Notes under the pieces: generated by a model | Database searches by the model: none | What the model was told of the DNA's origin: nothing | What the model saw: only the letters and a program-made list of their open reading frames with translations | Shown: positions 36,801 through 47,565 of the stretch, in pieces | How positions within the stretch are numbered: position 1 is the stretch's first letter | Layout of the letters: each line of letters opens with the position of its first letter | Made by a program: the position numbers and the translations under genes | Source: Dissophora ornata | Lineage: Eukaryota > Mortierellomycota > Mortierellomycetes > Mortierellales > Mortierellaceae | DNA: 64,000 bases | Assembly: GCA_025201705.1 (NCBI GenBank) | Contig: MU616565.1 | Span: forward strand, 62,001-126,000 | Direction of reading: 5' to 3'

Positions 36801-37522
36801 ATGGCAGTTGGCAAGGACATGTAGATAGTAGAGAGGGAGAGAGGGAGAGAGAGAGTAGATAGTGTAGAAACATGCTAATGCTTTTTTTTTAGCTTTATTG
36901 TCCATTCCATATGCAGCCATGGCACTTCTACAAGAAGACAGACAACATGGGAACACGGCAAACACAGTAAAGCATGCACAGCTGCACAGTTACGTGCCTT
37001 CCATTGCCTGAGATATTTCTTGTATGTTTTTTGCGTCGACAAGCCGCTGACATCCCTCGCAAGAACAGTCGCGAAAACTTCGTTGGCCGATCGCCTCCTT
37101 GCATCTGCGATCTGCATATCGGTCATGGCAGACATAGTCGTAGGGATTGTTGTGGCAGAGAGGAGATCAGGGACAGGGCGATAGTGCCGTTGTCTTTGAC
37201 TTTCTCCCTTAAACATTGCTGCAGAGCTCCCTTGTCCCTGTCCCTGTCGTTGCCGTCGTTGTGTCGGTGTCTTTTGAAGGCGTGAAACGGAAACGGAAAC
37301 GGAAGATGGTGAGGTTGGTTGTGTTGTAGAGGGCCCAGCTTGCCCCTCGAGTTCTGTGGAGGGTCCAAGCTTAGCCTTCTTTGGCTGGCGTGGCTAGCGG
37401 GGTCTCTTTGGCCGCTCTTTCGGCTGTTGCTGCGTCGTGCCACCTGGAGGAGGTACGCTTTGTTCCGCCTCTGGTTCATGTTGCCTTTTCCTTGTATTCC
37501 TCGTACCCACGAGCATATCCAT
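33801..37522 (-). pseudogene. Crypton-type tyrosine recombinase with GCR1-like C-terminus, decayed
   Basis: Read right to left. The N-terminal part starts at the ATG 37522 (MDMLVGTRNTRKR). It reaches a helical segment SANEVFATVLARDVSGLSTQKTYKKY (written here only to mark the core-binding region). After an intron comes DESIVDYTVNAARILDYFESVVF. The catalytic domain lies at 36202-35570 (TARHQMILRDEDLRNVMLSD, first catalytic Arg) and 35440-35100 (LRATHAGRHAA, then MGRWSMGQIEAYY with the GRW box and Tyr). The C-terminus (35096-33801) holds a Gln-rich coiled region and a GCR1_C-like DNA-binding end (GLLTVRQAWDEF, ARKRAYTRRRQFID). Lesions seen: a TAG at 37396-37394, a frame change near 36530, a frame mismatch across the intron at about 35570/35440, and a one-base frame change near 35098. 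Cryptons move by tyrosine recombination and lack terminal inverted repeats. An intact source copy elsewhere is likely. Confidence 0.8.
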
Positions 37523-37863
37523 AGTAATTGACAATTGATGGCGTTTATTATTATTACTGTATCGAGCGCGTCTGGAAGGGCGAGAATGAGGAGAATGGGG
37601 AGAATGACAAAAAAAAACGCGAAAAAACTTTGGGGTCCTCCAAGCCATTGGTCACGGTGGTCAAATTTGGACTCGCCTTGTGATGTCCACCTCTGGACGC
37701 GTCAGCGACAACAATGAGATTCTTTTTTTTTTACTTCCTCCATCCATACACCACATCACAGGCGCACCGCTTCTTCGTCCGCACACACCACTTCTCTCCA
37801 TAACAAAACAAGAATTCGACTTTCTTTAACTTACGCTGGTACGCTATTACAAATTTCAACACA

Positions 37864-38883
37864 ATGGCACAACCTCCCGTTTGGCTCCCCTTCTTAACAG
37901 AGCTGCAGCAGGTTATTGATCAACAAGACTATTATGGCTTCTATAATGCGCTCCTTGTGCCTTCCCACTTTACCAGCGCTATGTCGTCGCGCCGCAGACG
38001 CACCCCAACAAGAGGGACGCTGTCGATTATCTCATAGACTACTACGTGCAATTCGGCAAATATATCGTGCTTGACGTCAAAGTCAAACCCAACAATGTAT
38101 TCTCGCAGCCTTCGTGGATCGCCGGCGCACAGGAACAGGTCTACGCCAGATTCAGGACAATGCGCCCCACTATGTCTTTGTCTCGCAGCCTGCCGAGTGC
38201 CGCGATTTCAATGACGGCACAATGCTCTCAAAATTGGCCATCGACAAGAAGATCCACCACCTTGACTGCCTTGCGCTGGATGGAGGATACACGCTGCACC
38301 TGGAAGGCATTATAGCCGCCAGCGACACACTCACGTCGCCAAATTTCTGCTACCCGATCCGCAAGCGCAAGGGCATTGAGTTGACAGAAGAAGAAATCAG
38401 ATACAATGCCGTCTTTGGCAGCGTTCGCTCAAAAGTCGAGAGTTACTTTGGAGATATGCAGACAACATTCACAAAGTTCAGTCATACCGTGGTGAATCCA
38501 ATATCGCAACGGAACTACATCACAGCCACTGGATTCAGGACGACTTCGACTATCCCGATGGAGAAGATGCTATGAGCGACATGCAGGCTACCGCACCCTC
38601 CTTCAAAGTCAAGGTCAATGATGCAAAATGCATCTACCGGCTACAGGAGAAATTTCTGGGTCTTGCAATCAGTGGCCATGACACTGACCAGGAGATGGAC
38701 AATGATGGCGGCCAGGATTATGTGGTCCAGAAGATCCTGGGTCATCGTGGGGAGAGCGAGTCCCTTGAATACCATGTGCTCTGGAAGGGTTATGATGCCA
38801 GCCACTCGACATGGGAGGTGACATCCCAATTCAATGATCAGCGCACAATAGAGGACTACTGGAACTCGCTCAGAATCTTCTGA
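37864..38883 (+). pseudogene. DDE_Tnp_4-like transposase with C-terminal chromodomain, frameshifted
   Basis: Coding text passes through four frame segments: from ATG 37864, from about 37957, from about 38140, and from about 38540 to the stop at 38883. The third segment shows the end of a DDE fold: CLALDGGYTLHL (second Asp), PIRKRKGIELTEEEIRYNAVFGSVRSKVESYFG (third residue, the Glu, in the conserved YN..R..VE helix; only the start of the domain is missing or unclear). The last segment is a chromodomain: QDYVVQKILGHR, YHVLWKGYDASHSTWE, IEDYW, with the aromatic cage residues. The first two segments do not look like a transposase. RDAVDYLIDYYVQFGKYIVLDVKVKP followed by EQVYARFRQIQD recalls PD-(D/E)XK nuclease-like proteins of fungi (inference). 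The gene is either a chimera or two broken pieces side by side. Confidence 0.65.
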
Positions 38884-39302
38884 AAGGTGGTAGTCCGGAT
38901 CCTGGTTGGATGCGGTGTGCTGTGTATTCTTACAGGTCTCTGGTGGTTTTAAAAGCATCTGCAGTGCGACACGATCCCAGGCCAGGCTGCTTCACTCAGC
39001 AGCTGACGGATAATTAATGGATCCCACTCACAGTGGCGGCAATGCCAATTCCAGAAGCAGCGCCATGAACAATCGTGCGCTGTTTTTTTTAAAATCATCG
39101 TGAGCTTCTAGGAGCGCTGCTCATATCAAAGACTGCCGCGCAGAGAAGACAATTATCGGCTTTTAGTAATCACAGCAAACACAGGAGGTGGGCCGACCGC
39201 AGCCTGATGTTGGCTCTCCCGGAGGCTGGCAAACAATCTAGCATGCAAACTATAGCTATTGCTGACATGCATATTCGACAGCACAAGGATAACCTGGCGC
39301 GT
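38884..39302. other. Spacer within the mobile-element island
   Basis: About 420 bp between the chromodomain stop and the first recognisable Fanzor text. Short open segments near 39243-39310 on the plus strand may be further decayed Fanzor sequence, but I cannot support that. Confidence 0.4.
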
Positions 39303-39747
39303 GCGATGCTAATGTACGCTCAGTGATGCCACATGGTGACCCACACAAGGCCTTTCGGATTGTAGATAGCTTGCTGTACCTGGATATCCGCCTATGGTGG
39401 TGTGCTGCGTGGACGAGTTTAGGACCTCCATTTCGTGCTGCATATGCCACAAGCGAGTGCGGACAAAAGAACGGTCGGTGATATGTCCTGACCCGACCTG
39501 TGGCGGACTGCGCCCTCCAAACTACGACGCCATCCACATGCTGGACCCCAAAGCGGGACTCCACCGGGACCGCGACCACAACGCTGGCCAAAACATGGCC
39601 AACGCAGCCCTTCAGTGGGTCCAAGAGTTCAAGTGGCCCGAGGCACTGAACCGACAAGTTGCCAAGCAGCAACAAGCACCGTGTGGAGCGGTGCAATCCA
39701 TATGGACTTCGGTAAGTGAGAATGCTCTCAAATTTAGGACGTGGTGA
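39303..39747 (+). pseudogene. C-terminal remnant of a Fanzor (eukaryotic TnpB/OMEGA) nuclease
   Basis: The frame from 39394 reads VVCCVDEFRTSISCCICHK, then a second Cys pair in CPDPTC, then GLHRDRDHNAGQNMANAALQW, ending at 39747. This order matches the end of TnpB/Fanzor proteins: the strand before the zinc ribbon with the EFRTS (D/E-x-RTS) motif, a four-Cys zinc ribbon, and the third RuvC catalytic Asp in a RDxNAxxN-like motif. Upstream text in another frame (39305-39390, RSVMPHGDPHKAFRIVDSLLYL) fits the preceding helix, so a frameshift lies near 39385. RuvC I and II, the WED and recognition domains are absent. Fanzors are RNA-guided DNA nucleases carried by eukaryotic transposons. Here it sits beside Crypton and DDE remnants. 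No guide-RNA region can be defined because the element is truncated. Confidence 0.72.
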
Positions 39748-39946
39748 GCTCCACGTACAAAGACTAACATCTGCTCACGGAGCAACTTTGCGTTGTAGGT
39801 CTAATAAATCTGATACATGACACGCGATCAACAAATACGATTCACTCAGTTTTCTGGGGTCACAAAACATGCAGCATGGCTTTAATATATGATAGTGTCT
39901 GGGATGCTAATGCAAACTCTGCTCAATAAATGTCTTTCCACTATAT

Positions 39947-42114
39947 TCACAAAGCCTCTGGAGCCTCCGCAAAATTGCCAACGTTGCTCAGCAGCTCGCC
40001 ATGGATCACGTTCAGAGCCTGGATGGCCTGCCGCTCCAGGATCACACACGAGATATTAATCTCCGATGCGCCTTGCGAGATCATCTCAATGTTGATGCCC
40101 GCCTTAGCTAGCGTTGAAAACATCCGACCCGAGATCCCAACCATGTTCTTCATCTGCTTTCCGACCAACGAGAGAATGGCCATCTCCTTCATCACGTCGA
40201 CCGTACCGATCGAACGCAATGACTCCATGGCCTTCTCCATCTCGGCCTCAATCACGTTGGCGCCCAGCGCCATCGAGATGTGCACCTCTGACGTCGAGAT
40301 CAGGTCAACCGCAATACCATACCGGTCCAGCGTGCTGAAGATCTGAGCAAAAAATCCATGCGAGACAGACTTGCGATTCGAGTGGATGTTGAGAACCCAT
40401 ACATTGTCCTTGATAGTCACAGCCGTAGGATGCCGCCGTGAAAGATCCAGCTGGTAGCCATTCTCTAACAAGACCTTGGATGAAGGTGGAGGGGTACTCC
40501 TGCCATTGGGCGTGCATACACCTGAAGGCTGGTCCGGGAAGATGATAGTGCCCGCACCCTGGGGGTTCATCACGTTCTTGATGCGGATAGGGATTTGAGC
40601 GCGGATGACCTGCTCCATAGTGAAGGGGTGGATGACTTCGGAGCCATAGTAGGTCAACTCAGAGGCTTCCTCAGGGGTGATGATGTTGAGCAGCCTTGCC
40701 TCCTTGACCTTGCGGGGATCTGCCGTAAAGATACCATCGACCTCCTTCCAGACCTGAAGTTCCTCTGCATCGAGGCCGACTGCGATCAAAGCTGCAGCTA
40801 GATCCGTGTATCCTCTGCCGATGCTCGTCAATAAGCTGCCGGGAACAGAGCCAAAGAAACCTAATATCGACATATTGCTTTCAGTCAGTCATCGGAAATT
40901 TCAGGAGCGTGCGGTCACAGGAAACCTTGTGCGCAAAAAACTTTTTTCCCCGCCCCACAATTGACTCCTTCTCTTACCGGTAACGACAGGAACGCGGTTG
41001 CCACATTTGGAGACAGCGGCCGCAAAGGCGCGCGATAGGTAATCGTAAAAGTTCTGGTCCAGGCAGTTGACATCAAAGACAGCCTCGATCACATTCTCCA
41101 GATTCACAAACTGCGTTTCGACGCCACGGTCCTCTAACAGGCCAGCAACAATTCTGCAAGAGAGCTTTTCGCCGACAGCCATGATGATATCCTTTGATCT
41201 CGGCGAAATTTCCTCAATGATCTAGAATGGATTTAGTCATACAGCATGAAAAAGATGGCTCTGTGAATAACTCGTCCCTCTTCTCGATTGTTTGCGACTC
41301 CTGTTTGTGCTTGCTTGTTACCTGTGCTGCTTCCAGGAAGGATCGGAGGCGGTCACAGTCCTGATTGACCTCGTCCTGCACCTTCTTCAAAATATCTGGG
41401 TTGGAGATGTGCGTCTGGGCGGCATCGAGATGGTCGAGCCGGATCTCCTGTACCGTCTCAATATATTCAATCGATCCAGGGACCATCGCTGATGCGGCGG
41501 CCCTCAGCAATCTGAGTAAAGAGGATGTAAAATTGCACCAATGGGGTTATTATTCGTGAAAAAAATAAACCGAACGAGACAACGTGCGAGATAGCAAAGA
41601 GGCAAAAACTGGCTCCGACTTATCGCCGATTCTGATTGTCGGGAATATCCTATTACCTATTCGTAGTGCCCAACGACTTGCTCTCGCTGCTCCGTGCAGA
41701 GCAGACGACGACGACCCGATTCGTCTGGAGATGTGACCTATGCGCGAATTTTTCAAATTTTGCATTGATTAGTGACCAAGATCAAACTGTCTGATAAGAT
41801 CTCTCTCCACATACGCACAGAGGCCATGCGTGCTCTCTATCCGAGCAGAGTAATTCCTTGCTGCTCCAGCATAGCCCATGGAGAAGAAAAAAAAGTCAAG
41901 CAGTTGAAGAGGCTACTCACTGGACAATGGTGCCTGTGATGGCCTCGATAAACTTTCCGATACTGGTGCCACCAAACTTTTGTACAAGCCATGGCTTATG
42001 AGTGCCAAAATGTTCTATGTTGCTGTTGCCATTGGCGTGAGCATGGACATTGACCTCAAGCGCCATGTGCGGAGGGAGGGAACGTCTGAGGGGAGAGGCA
42101 CTCATGGAAGGCAT
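39947..42114 (-). CDS. HOM3: Aspartokinase (first step of Thr/Met/Ile synthesis)
   Basis: Five exons on the minus strand: 42114-41921, 41737-41657, 41511-41322, 41221-40978, 40860-39947. The joined length is 1623 nt, 540 residues, and all phases fit. The enzyme phosphorylates L-aspartate with ATP in the cytosol. Motifs: WLVQKFGGTSIGKF near residues 42-55 (ATP/aspartate site), VVVVCSARS, VPVVTGFFGSVPGSLLTSIGRGYTDLAAAL, and VWKEVDGIFTADPRKV (nucleotide site). The C-terminal third holds two ACT regulatory domains (VLNIHSNRKSVSHGFFAQIFSTLDRYG; LVGKQMKNMVGISGRMFSTLAKAGINIEMISQGASEINISCV), so feedback inhibition, in fungi by threonine, is expected. The start at 42114 (MPSMSASPLRR) is the first in-frame ATG; 42066 (MALEV) is an alternative. 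The length agrees with yeast Hom3 (about 527). Confidence 0.95.
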
Positions 42115-44466
42115 GGAGGCGAAATGATTCTTTGGAATTGAGAGCGGAGTGTGGGGAGTGGGGAGTGGTTGACGGCGGTCAAGAGTGGTCGGGAGGGTAT
42201 ATGCTGATATGCTGTTGTCTTTGTGACTGTAGTTGTTAGCGCAAACGAGGTAGTGGCGAGAAGACAAAAAGAAACGAAGGAGGAAAAGAGTAAAGGTCGA
42301 TCCCGGCAGGGGCCTTTCTCTTATGGAGAAATGCCTGTCTCTGTTCCAGACCGAAAGCGACCCTGTCAGAGATAAGGTCTGTGTCCCCTGCCGTGAATTA
42401 TATCCCGGTGCAATGAGTCAACCTTCATTTCCGTGGACAAGACAATTTGAAGGCCAGATCAAGTGCGCAATTACACGGGGAAGCCATAGTCGATCTACAT
42501 CTAATTGACTGATTCCGTTGCTCCTGCTGTGTTATCTCCTTTCTCGCCATGCAGGTCAGTCATTGTACCTACTCGCGTGCCCCAACCACCCTCTGGAGTG
42601 GAGAGGAGGATATATGTGCTCTAATGGTGAGCACCATGCAATATTCATCGATCGTTGCTCAGAATGTACACTATTTGTGTGCTTATGTACCCCCTCTCAT
42701 ATCAATCCTGGTCTTGATGTTGTGCGTAGTGCACACCTCACACACGCGCTCGAGCTTCGTTGCACGAAAGTGTTTGAACACGAGTAAGCTTGACGCGACT
42801 CATTTGTAGCTCAACATATTATGTCTGCTTTTAGAGTGTGGGGAAAAGGAAAGACGTGATATTCTGGATCATTTTTCTCGTGCACAAGTCGCGGATGCAA
42901 AACAACAATAACGGTTGCAGCAGCAACAACAACAACACTGCAGGCAATAGCAACTACAACACAAGGAGATACTATTGTTTATGTGTTTGTCACTGGGGAT
43001 AACACTCTTAGTCATGATTTCCTTTTTTGCTCAGCAATCGATGACTCTGCTGAATATCTGGGTTCAATATTATTTTTTTTTCGTAGGCAATTGGGCAAGC
43101 TGCCTCTGGTGACGCAGCGCGTATCCTCGTTTTGTAAAAGAAACTTATCTCATATACTTTGCGCGCTGCTACGGTTATGAGGATACACCCCCTTTGGCCT
43201 TGACAAAGAGATGGTTTAAGGAAATGATCAAGGGCATAATAACTTACCAACGCCAGCATTGCCCACGGTGGTGGTAAGCACTGTCGGGACGCCATGAATG
43301 AAGCGTGCTGTGAGGCGCCCTTCAACCTTTCTCTATAAATGGGCAGAGAAACACAATGCGCAAATCGGGTGTAGATCTGGCAGCCAATACCTGCGGGTGT
43401 TTAACCGAGACGACAAATGTGCGTCGCAGTACGCTATTTTTCACATCTTCACAGGATTAACACCAGCATGGTTTTGTCTCATACCTATTTTTGCTTCTTT
43501 TCTGTTGCTGCTACGTTTGGTATTGTTTGCTCCGAAGCACATGCATGCACCTCGCCAATTGGGCTTAGTTGCTGTCAAGTCCGGAGATGTCCCCAATTGA
43601 CAACAAAGAGGCAAAGAGCATAGCAAACGGTCAGATGATGGGGTCCAATTTGCGTGAGCCAGGTGCACTGGTGTGTGGTAATAAAAGAGTGTCTCAATTT
43701 GCAATGGTTGTTTTTGGCCGTAGCCGTGTTTCGGATGACAGGATCAATTGCTCAGGAGCAAGAACGAGCGGCTGTTGCAGCGAATAGCGCGGGCGCATGA
43801 TCGTGGCGTGTTGTTGATCGCGGATCAGATGATGTTGTTCTTTTTTTTTGCTATGCGCCCTGCACACGGCTAAGCACCCGTCAGTTTTACATATGACATC
43901 TGAGCACCAGTGGCAAGATGACAGGTACACCCAATCGTCAATTACATGTATACTCGGCCTGCCTGATTTAATCGTTTTAAAATTGAGGTTTTATTTAATT
44001 GCACATTTGTCTCAGATGAAAATAATTTTCTGCCTTCTTTTGTGCGGACCCGTCCCCATCCGACAGCGAACCGGACACGCCGAGGTCAGACATGACTTCA
44101 TCCACTCCTCCAATCTCAGCGGTAATTTCCTTTTCTGGACAGGCAAATCTTTCCTGCCACGTTTGGCGTCGTGAGCAGCCGCCTTCTTCGACCGGCTTCT
44201 CTCACCTTCCCCTGGCGCTACATATCTTCCAGATCTTTTCTTCGCTTTCTTCTTCTTCTTCTTCCTCGTTCCAATCTTCACAACCTCACTTTCTTCACTC
44301 TCCCTGTTACGAATTACCCTCCTCCTCTCTATCTCTCAGCACTGCAACAACTATTTGCTGACGCCTCCACCCTTTTTTTGTGTCTTGGCGCTACATTTTT
44401 TTACGTCCACCCCACAATCACGCACACTACGCTAGAGCCCCAATATACCATACTACAGCACACAAG
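42115..44466. other. 2.35-kb intergenic region between divergent genes
   Basis: It separates aspartokinase (minus) and the PPR gene (plus) and so holds both promoters. It contains a CAA/CAG-rich stretch at 42900-42960 and a pyrimidine-rich PPR leader (44170-44400). No coding region was recognised. Confidence 0.5.
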
Positions 44467-47281
44467 ATGATGAACCTCAAGACAACAGCCATGCTGGGCA
44501 ACATCACCCGCCAGGGTGTATCGCGCCAGTTCATGCCCCTGACCAATTCCAAGAACTCGGTCCTCAATCTCTCGCAACGTACCGCGTCCCAGAGTGGAAA
44601 TGTCTCAGCAAACGCACCGTCGAACCCTGTCCGATCCTTCTCATCCACGCAGGCAAGCCGTGATGGCAACAACAACAACAATGCCAACCATAATATCACG
44701 GGCGCTCATCAATTTAACAACCCCTCACACTTCTCGACAACACATCTCGGAGCACTTCCTTTGTCATCGCAAAGATTTCAGGGTCCGCTGGCTTCAAACG
44801 TTAACTTCCGGAAGGATTTCAACAAAAGCGGGAACAAGACCATTCCGAGATACAGTCAGCTTTCAAAGGATGCTTGGGATGCAGTCAATGGACAGGATGC
44901 CCGTGCAGTCTTTTCATACCTGCAGGAGATGCGTCATGAGGGACTCTATGCAGACTCGGCTCTGTCGTCAAGGATTATTTCACAGTTTTTGGAATTGAAT
45001 AACCCGAAGGATGCAGAAAAGGCGTTGTCCATGTTGGTGGACTGTCACCGCAACCTTGGAAGAACCTTGTCTGCCGCACAAAAGAACACATACACGTCAC
45101 TGGCAAAGGATATCGCTAACCACAGCAGTGATTTCTCACAGGCACTTTCGCTTGCAAAGCTTCTCGACCGGTTAGTGACACATCCTTGTCATCATTTCGT
45201 CGATTGCGTAGAAGCCATTTATTGTTTATTTTTTTTTTACTTACATCACTACTCTATGTCATCTGTCAATTTTTTTTCTCTATAGACACGGACTACTTGC
45301 TTCATCCGGATTCGCCGACGGAGCACTTCGCTCGTATCGCCAACTCAAGACCACTGCAGGTCTCGATGCTGTCAAGACAGTCATCAACACTGGCGATGTT
45401 GACACCTTGCTCACTCTCCAGTCTTCACTAAAGACTAACAATCGCTACAAGCACCTCATCGAGATTCTCTCGGATGCAAAGGAGATGAACATCATCCCTA
45501 CTCAGGAAACATGCTCCCGCATCTCGCTCTCGTTTATGCAACTGAACGACTATACTGGCCAGCTGGCCTGGGACACTGCCGTCCAAGAGATTTACCCCGG
45601 ATACAAGCCCACTGTTCCTGAGGATATGGAGCAGGATATGGCTACGCTCGGCTCCGCTTCGTCGCCATCGTCGCCAGCATACTCTCACCACAGTAGGAAC
45701 AGTAGTACTTCGAGCAACACTTCCAGCGGCAACAGCAATAGTAACAGCACTGGTGCCTCTGCCAGCACAGCAACTTATAGGGCACCCAACTCTGGTAGCC
45801 AAGCTATGCCACGCAATGGCGATGCTTCTGAGGCCATCATTCGAGCCTGCAGATTCGGCTATGCGGCGGTAGCGCTTGAGAGTATCAACAAGATGATTAG
45901 TCAGAACCAACTCCCATCCGCACAGGCGATCGCAGACACGATTCAAGTCTGTGCCAAGCGCGAGAAGGAGCGCACAACAGACTACCAGCAGCTGTTCCAG
46001 TTGGCACACCAGTCCCTGGACTCGATCTCGGACGAGGCTCAAAGACACTCGGCCGAGTATGAGGTCTATAATGCCATGTTGGTTGCTAACGCGACATTGG
46101 GTGACATGACAAGTGCCAAGAAGAACTATGATGATATTGTTCGATTGGGTCAGTTCCCAGATGCTACTGGCTATGCGACATTGTTGATTGCGACGACCAC
46201 GGGCGCCGTCGACGAGGCTCATGATGCGCTCAGGATTCTGGAAGAAGTCAAGCGACACAGGATCAAGCCCAATATCTTTTTCTACAACGTCGTCATCGGC
46301 AAGTTGTCGAGGGGTCGCAAGATCGAGCGTGTCCTTGAAGTCTACGAGGAGATGGTCCAGCAGAACATCCGTCCCAACGCCATCACGTACGGTACCTTGA
46401 TCAGCGCCTGCACTCGCGTCGGATCTGAAGAGATGGCCAAGAACCTATTCCAGGAGATGGTCTCTGCCACCAACTATCATGCTCGTCATGGCCCCCACAA
46501 CGCCATGATTCAGTTCTATGTCCGCCAGAAGAAGGATCGCCAGGCCGCATTGCGTTACTACGATGACATGCTCCAGCGTCGCCTTACACCCACAGAACAT
46601 ACCTACACCTTGTTGATTGAAGCCTTTGCCTGCATCCAGCCCTACGACCTGACCGAAGCCAACCATCTGATCCAGTCCCTGAAACGAGGCCCCGTCCGCG
46701 CCTCCGAGTCCCATTACGGCGCACTGATCCACGCTTACGGTGTTGAGCACCGCGACGTGAGCACTGCCGAGACGGTCTTCAACAACATGTTGGCCACAGG
46801 TATCGTTCCTAAGGGTCCCGCCTACCAGTCTCTGATCGAGTCCTTCATCACCAACAACCAGGTCTCGCGCGCGGTCGCTGTCCGTAACGAGCTCTTGAAG
46901 TCGGGCCAGCCCTCAAGTGCCTACATTGAGAACACGCTGATCCGTGGCTACAGTCTCGATAAGAACATCCGCAAGGCTGAGGAGATCTTTGATGCGATGA
47001 TGGATCCTTATGATGCGCAGAAGAACAAGAACAGCAACGGCTCTGCTAGCGGTGTGATTGTGAAGGAACCCTCGACGTATCAGAGCATGGCCACGGCTTA
47101 CTTGGAGAATGGCATGATCGACAGGGCACACGAGACCTTGACGAGGATGAAGGGTCAGCATTACCCTGACTTGGTGATCAAGCCCGTGGAGGAGGCCATC
47201 TATGCTGCAAGCAACAAGAGCATTCATAGCGGCAAGAATGCTCTTGAGTCAAAGAAAGAGGATCTGCGTGTTACTGCCTAG
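44467..47281 (+). CDS. Mitochondrial pentatricopeptide-repeat (PPR) protein
   Basis: Exons 44467-45170 and 45286-47281 encode 899 residues; the intron splits an Arg codon (LLDR). The N-terminus is basic and rich in Ser, Asn and Gln without acidic residues (MMNLKTTAMLGNITRQGVSRQF ... VRSFSSTQAS), typical of a mitochondrial targeting peptide with an RSFSS-type cleavage region. PPR units of about 35 residues follow, clearest after residue 500: PNIFFYNVVIGKLSRGRKIERVLEVYEEMVQ, PNAITYGTLISACTRVGSEEMAKNLFQEMV, TPTEHTYTLLIEAF, PKGPAYQSLIESF. An Asn/Ser/Thr-rich low-complexity insert (about residues 340-390) interrupts the array. PPR proteins bind single-stranded organelle RNA and act in mitochondrial RNA processing, stability or translation. 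The specific RNA target cannot be named. The long antisense open frame at 45428-46258 is a shadow of the repeat codons. Confidence 0.9.
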
Positions 47282-47565
47282 AGATTGAAACAACTTGTAT
47301 ATTTTACTCTTCTGTCTTTTTTTTTTTTTTACGACGAATGTAATTGCCCTGTACAAATAAAAATAAATGCTTTTCATCGAAACTCGACTTTGTCTGGGGG
47401 TAATTCTTAGGCTAGAATCCAGCACTCTCTCCATGAAATTCTAGAGAGGTCAGGATTCGAGCCTGGAGGACTTTATTGCGTTTTGGGGGCTACATCCAGA
47501 GACGGACGAGAAATCAACGGGGAGGAGAAGCTGAACTGTACAATACTCTTCAAAATTCTTCTTCT

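Noticed and set aside
39256..39696. Minus-strand frame opposite the Fanzor remnant
   Set aside because: It is the shadow of the plus-strand zinc-ribbon region and has no family-like content.
45428..46258. 276-codon open frame antisense to the PPR gene
   Set aside because: No splice signals, no promoter and no recognisable domain; the sense frame is clearly coding.
47440..47475. T-arm-like stem and loop (CAGG ATTCGAG CCTG) after the PPR gene
   Set aside because: Neither strand has a D arm or acceptor partner at the right distance, and the loop is offset from the invariant TTC.
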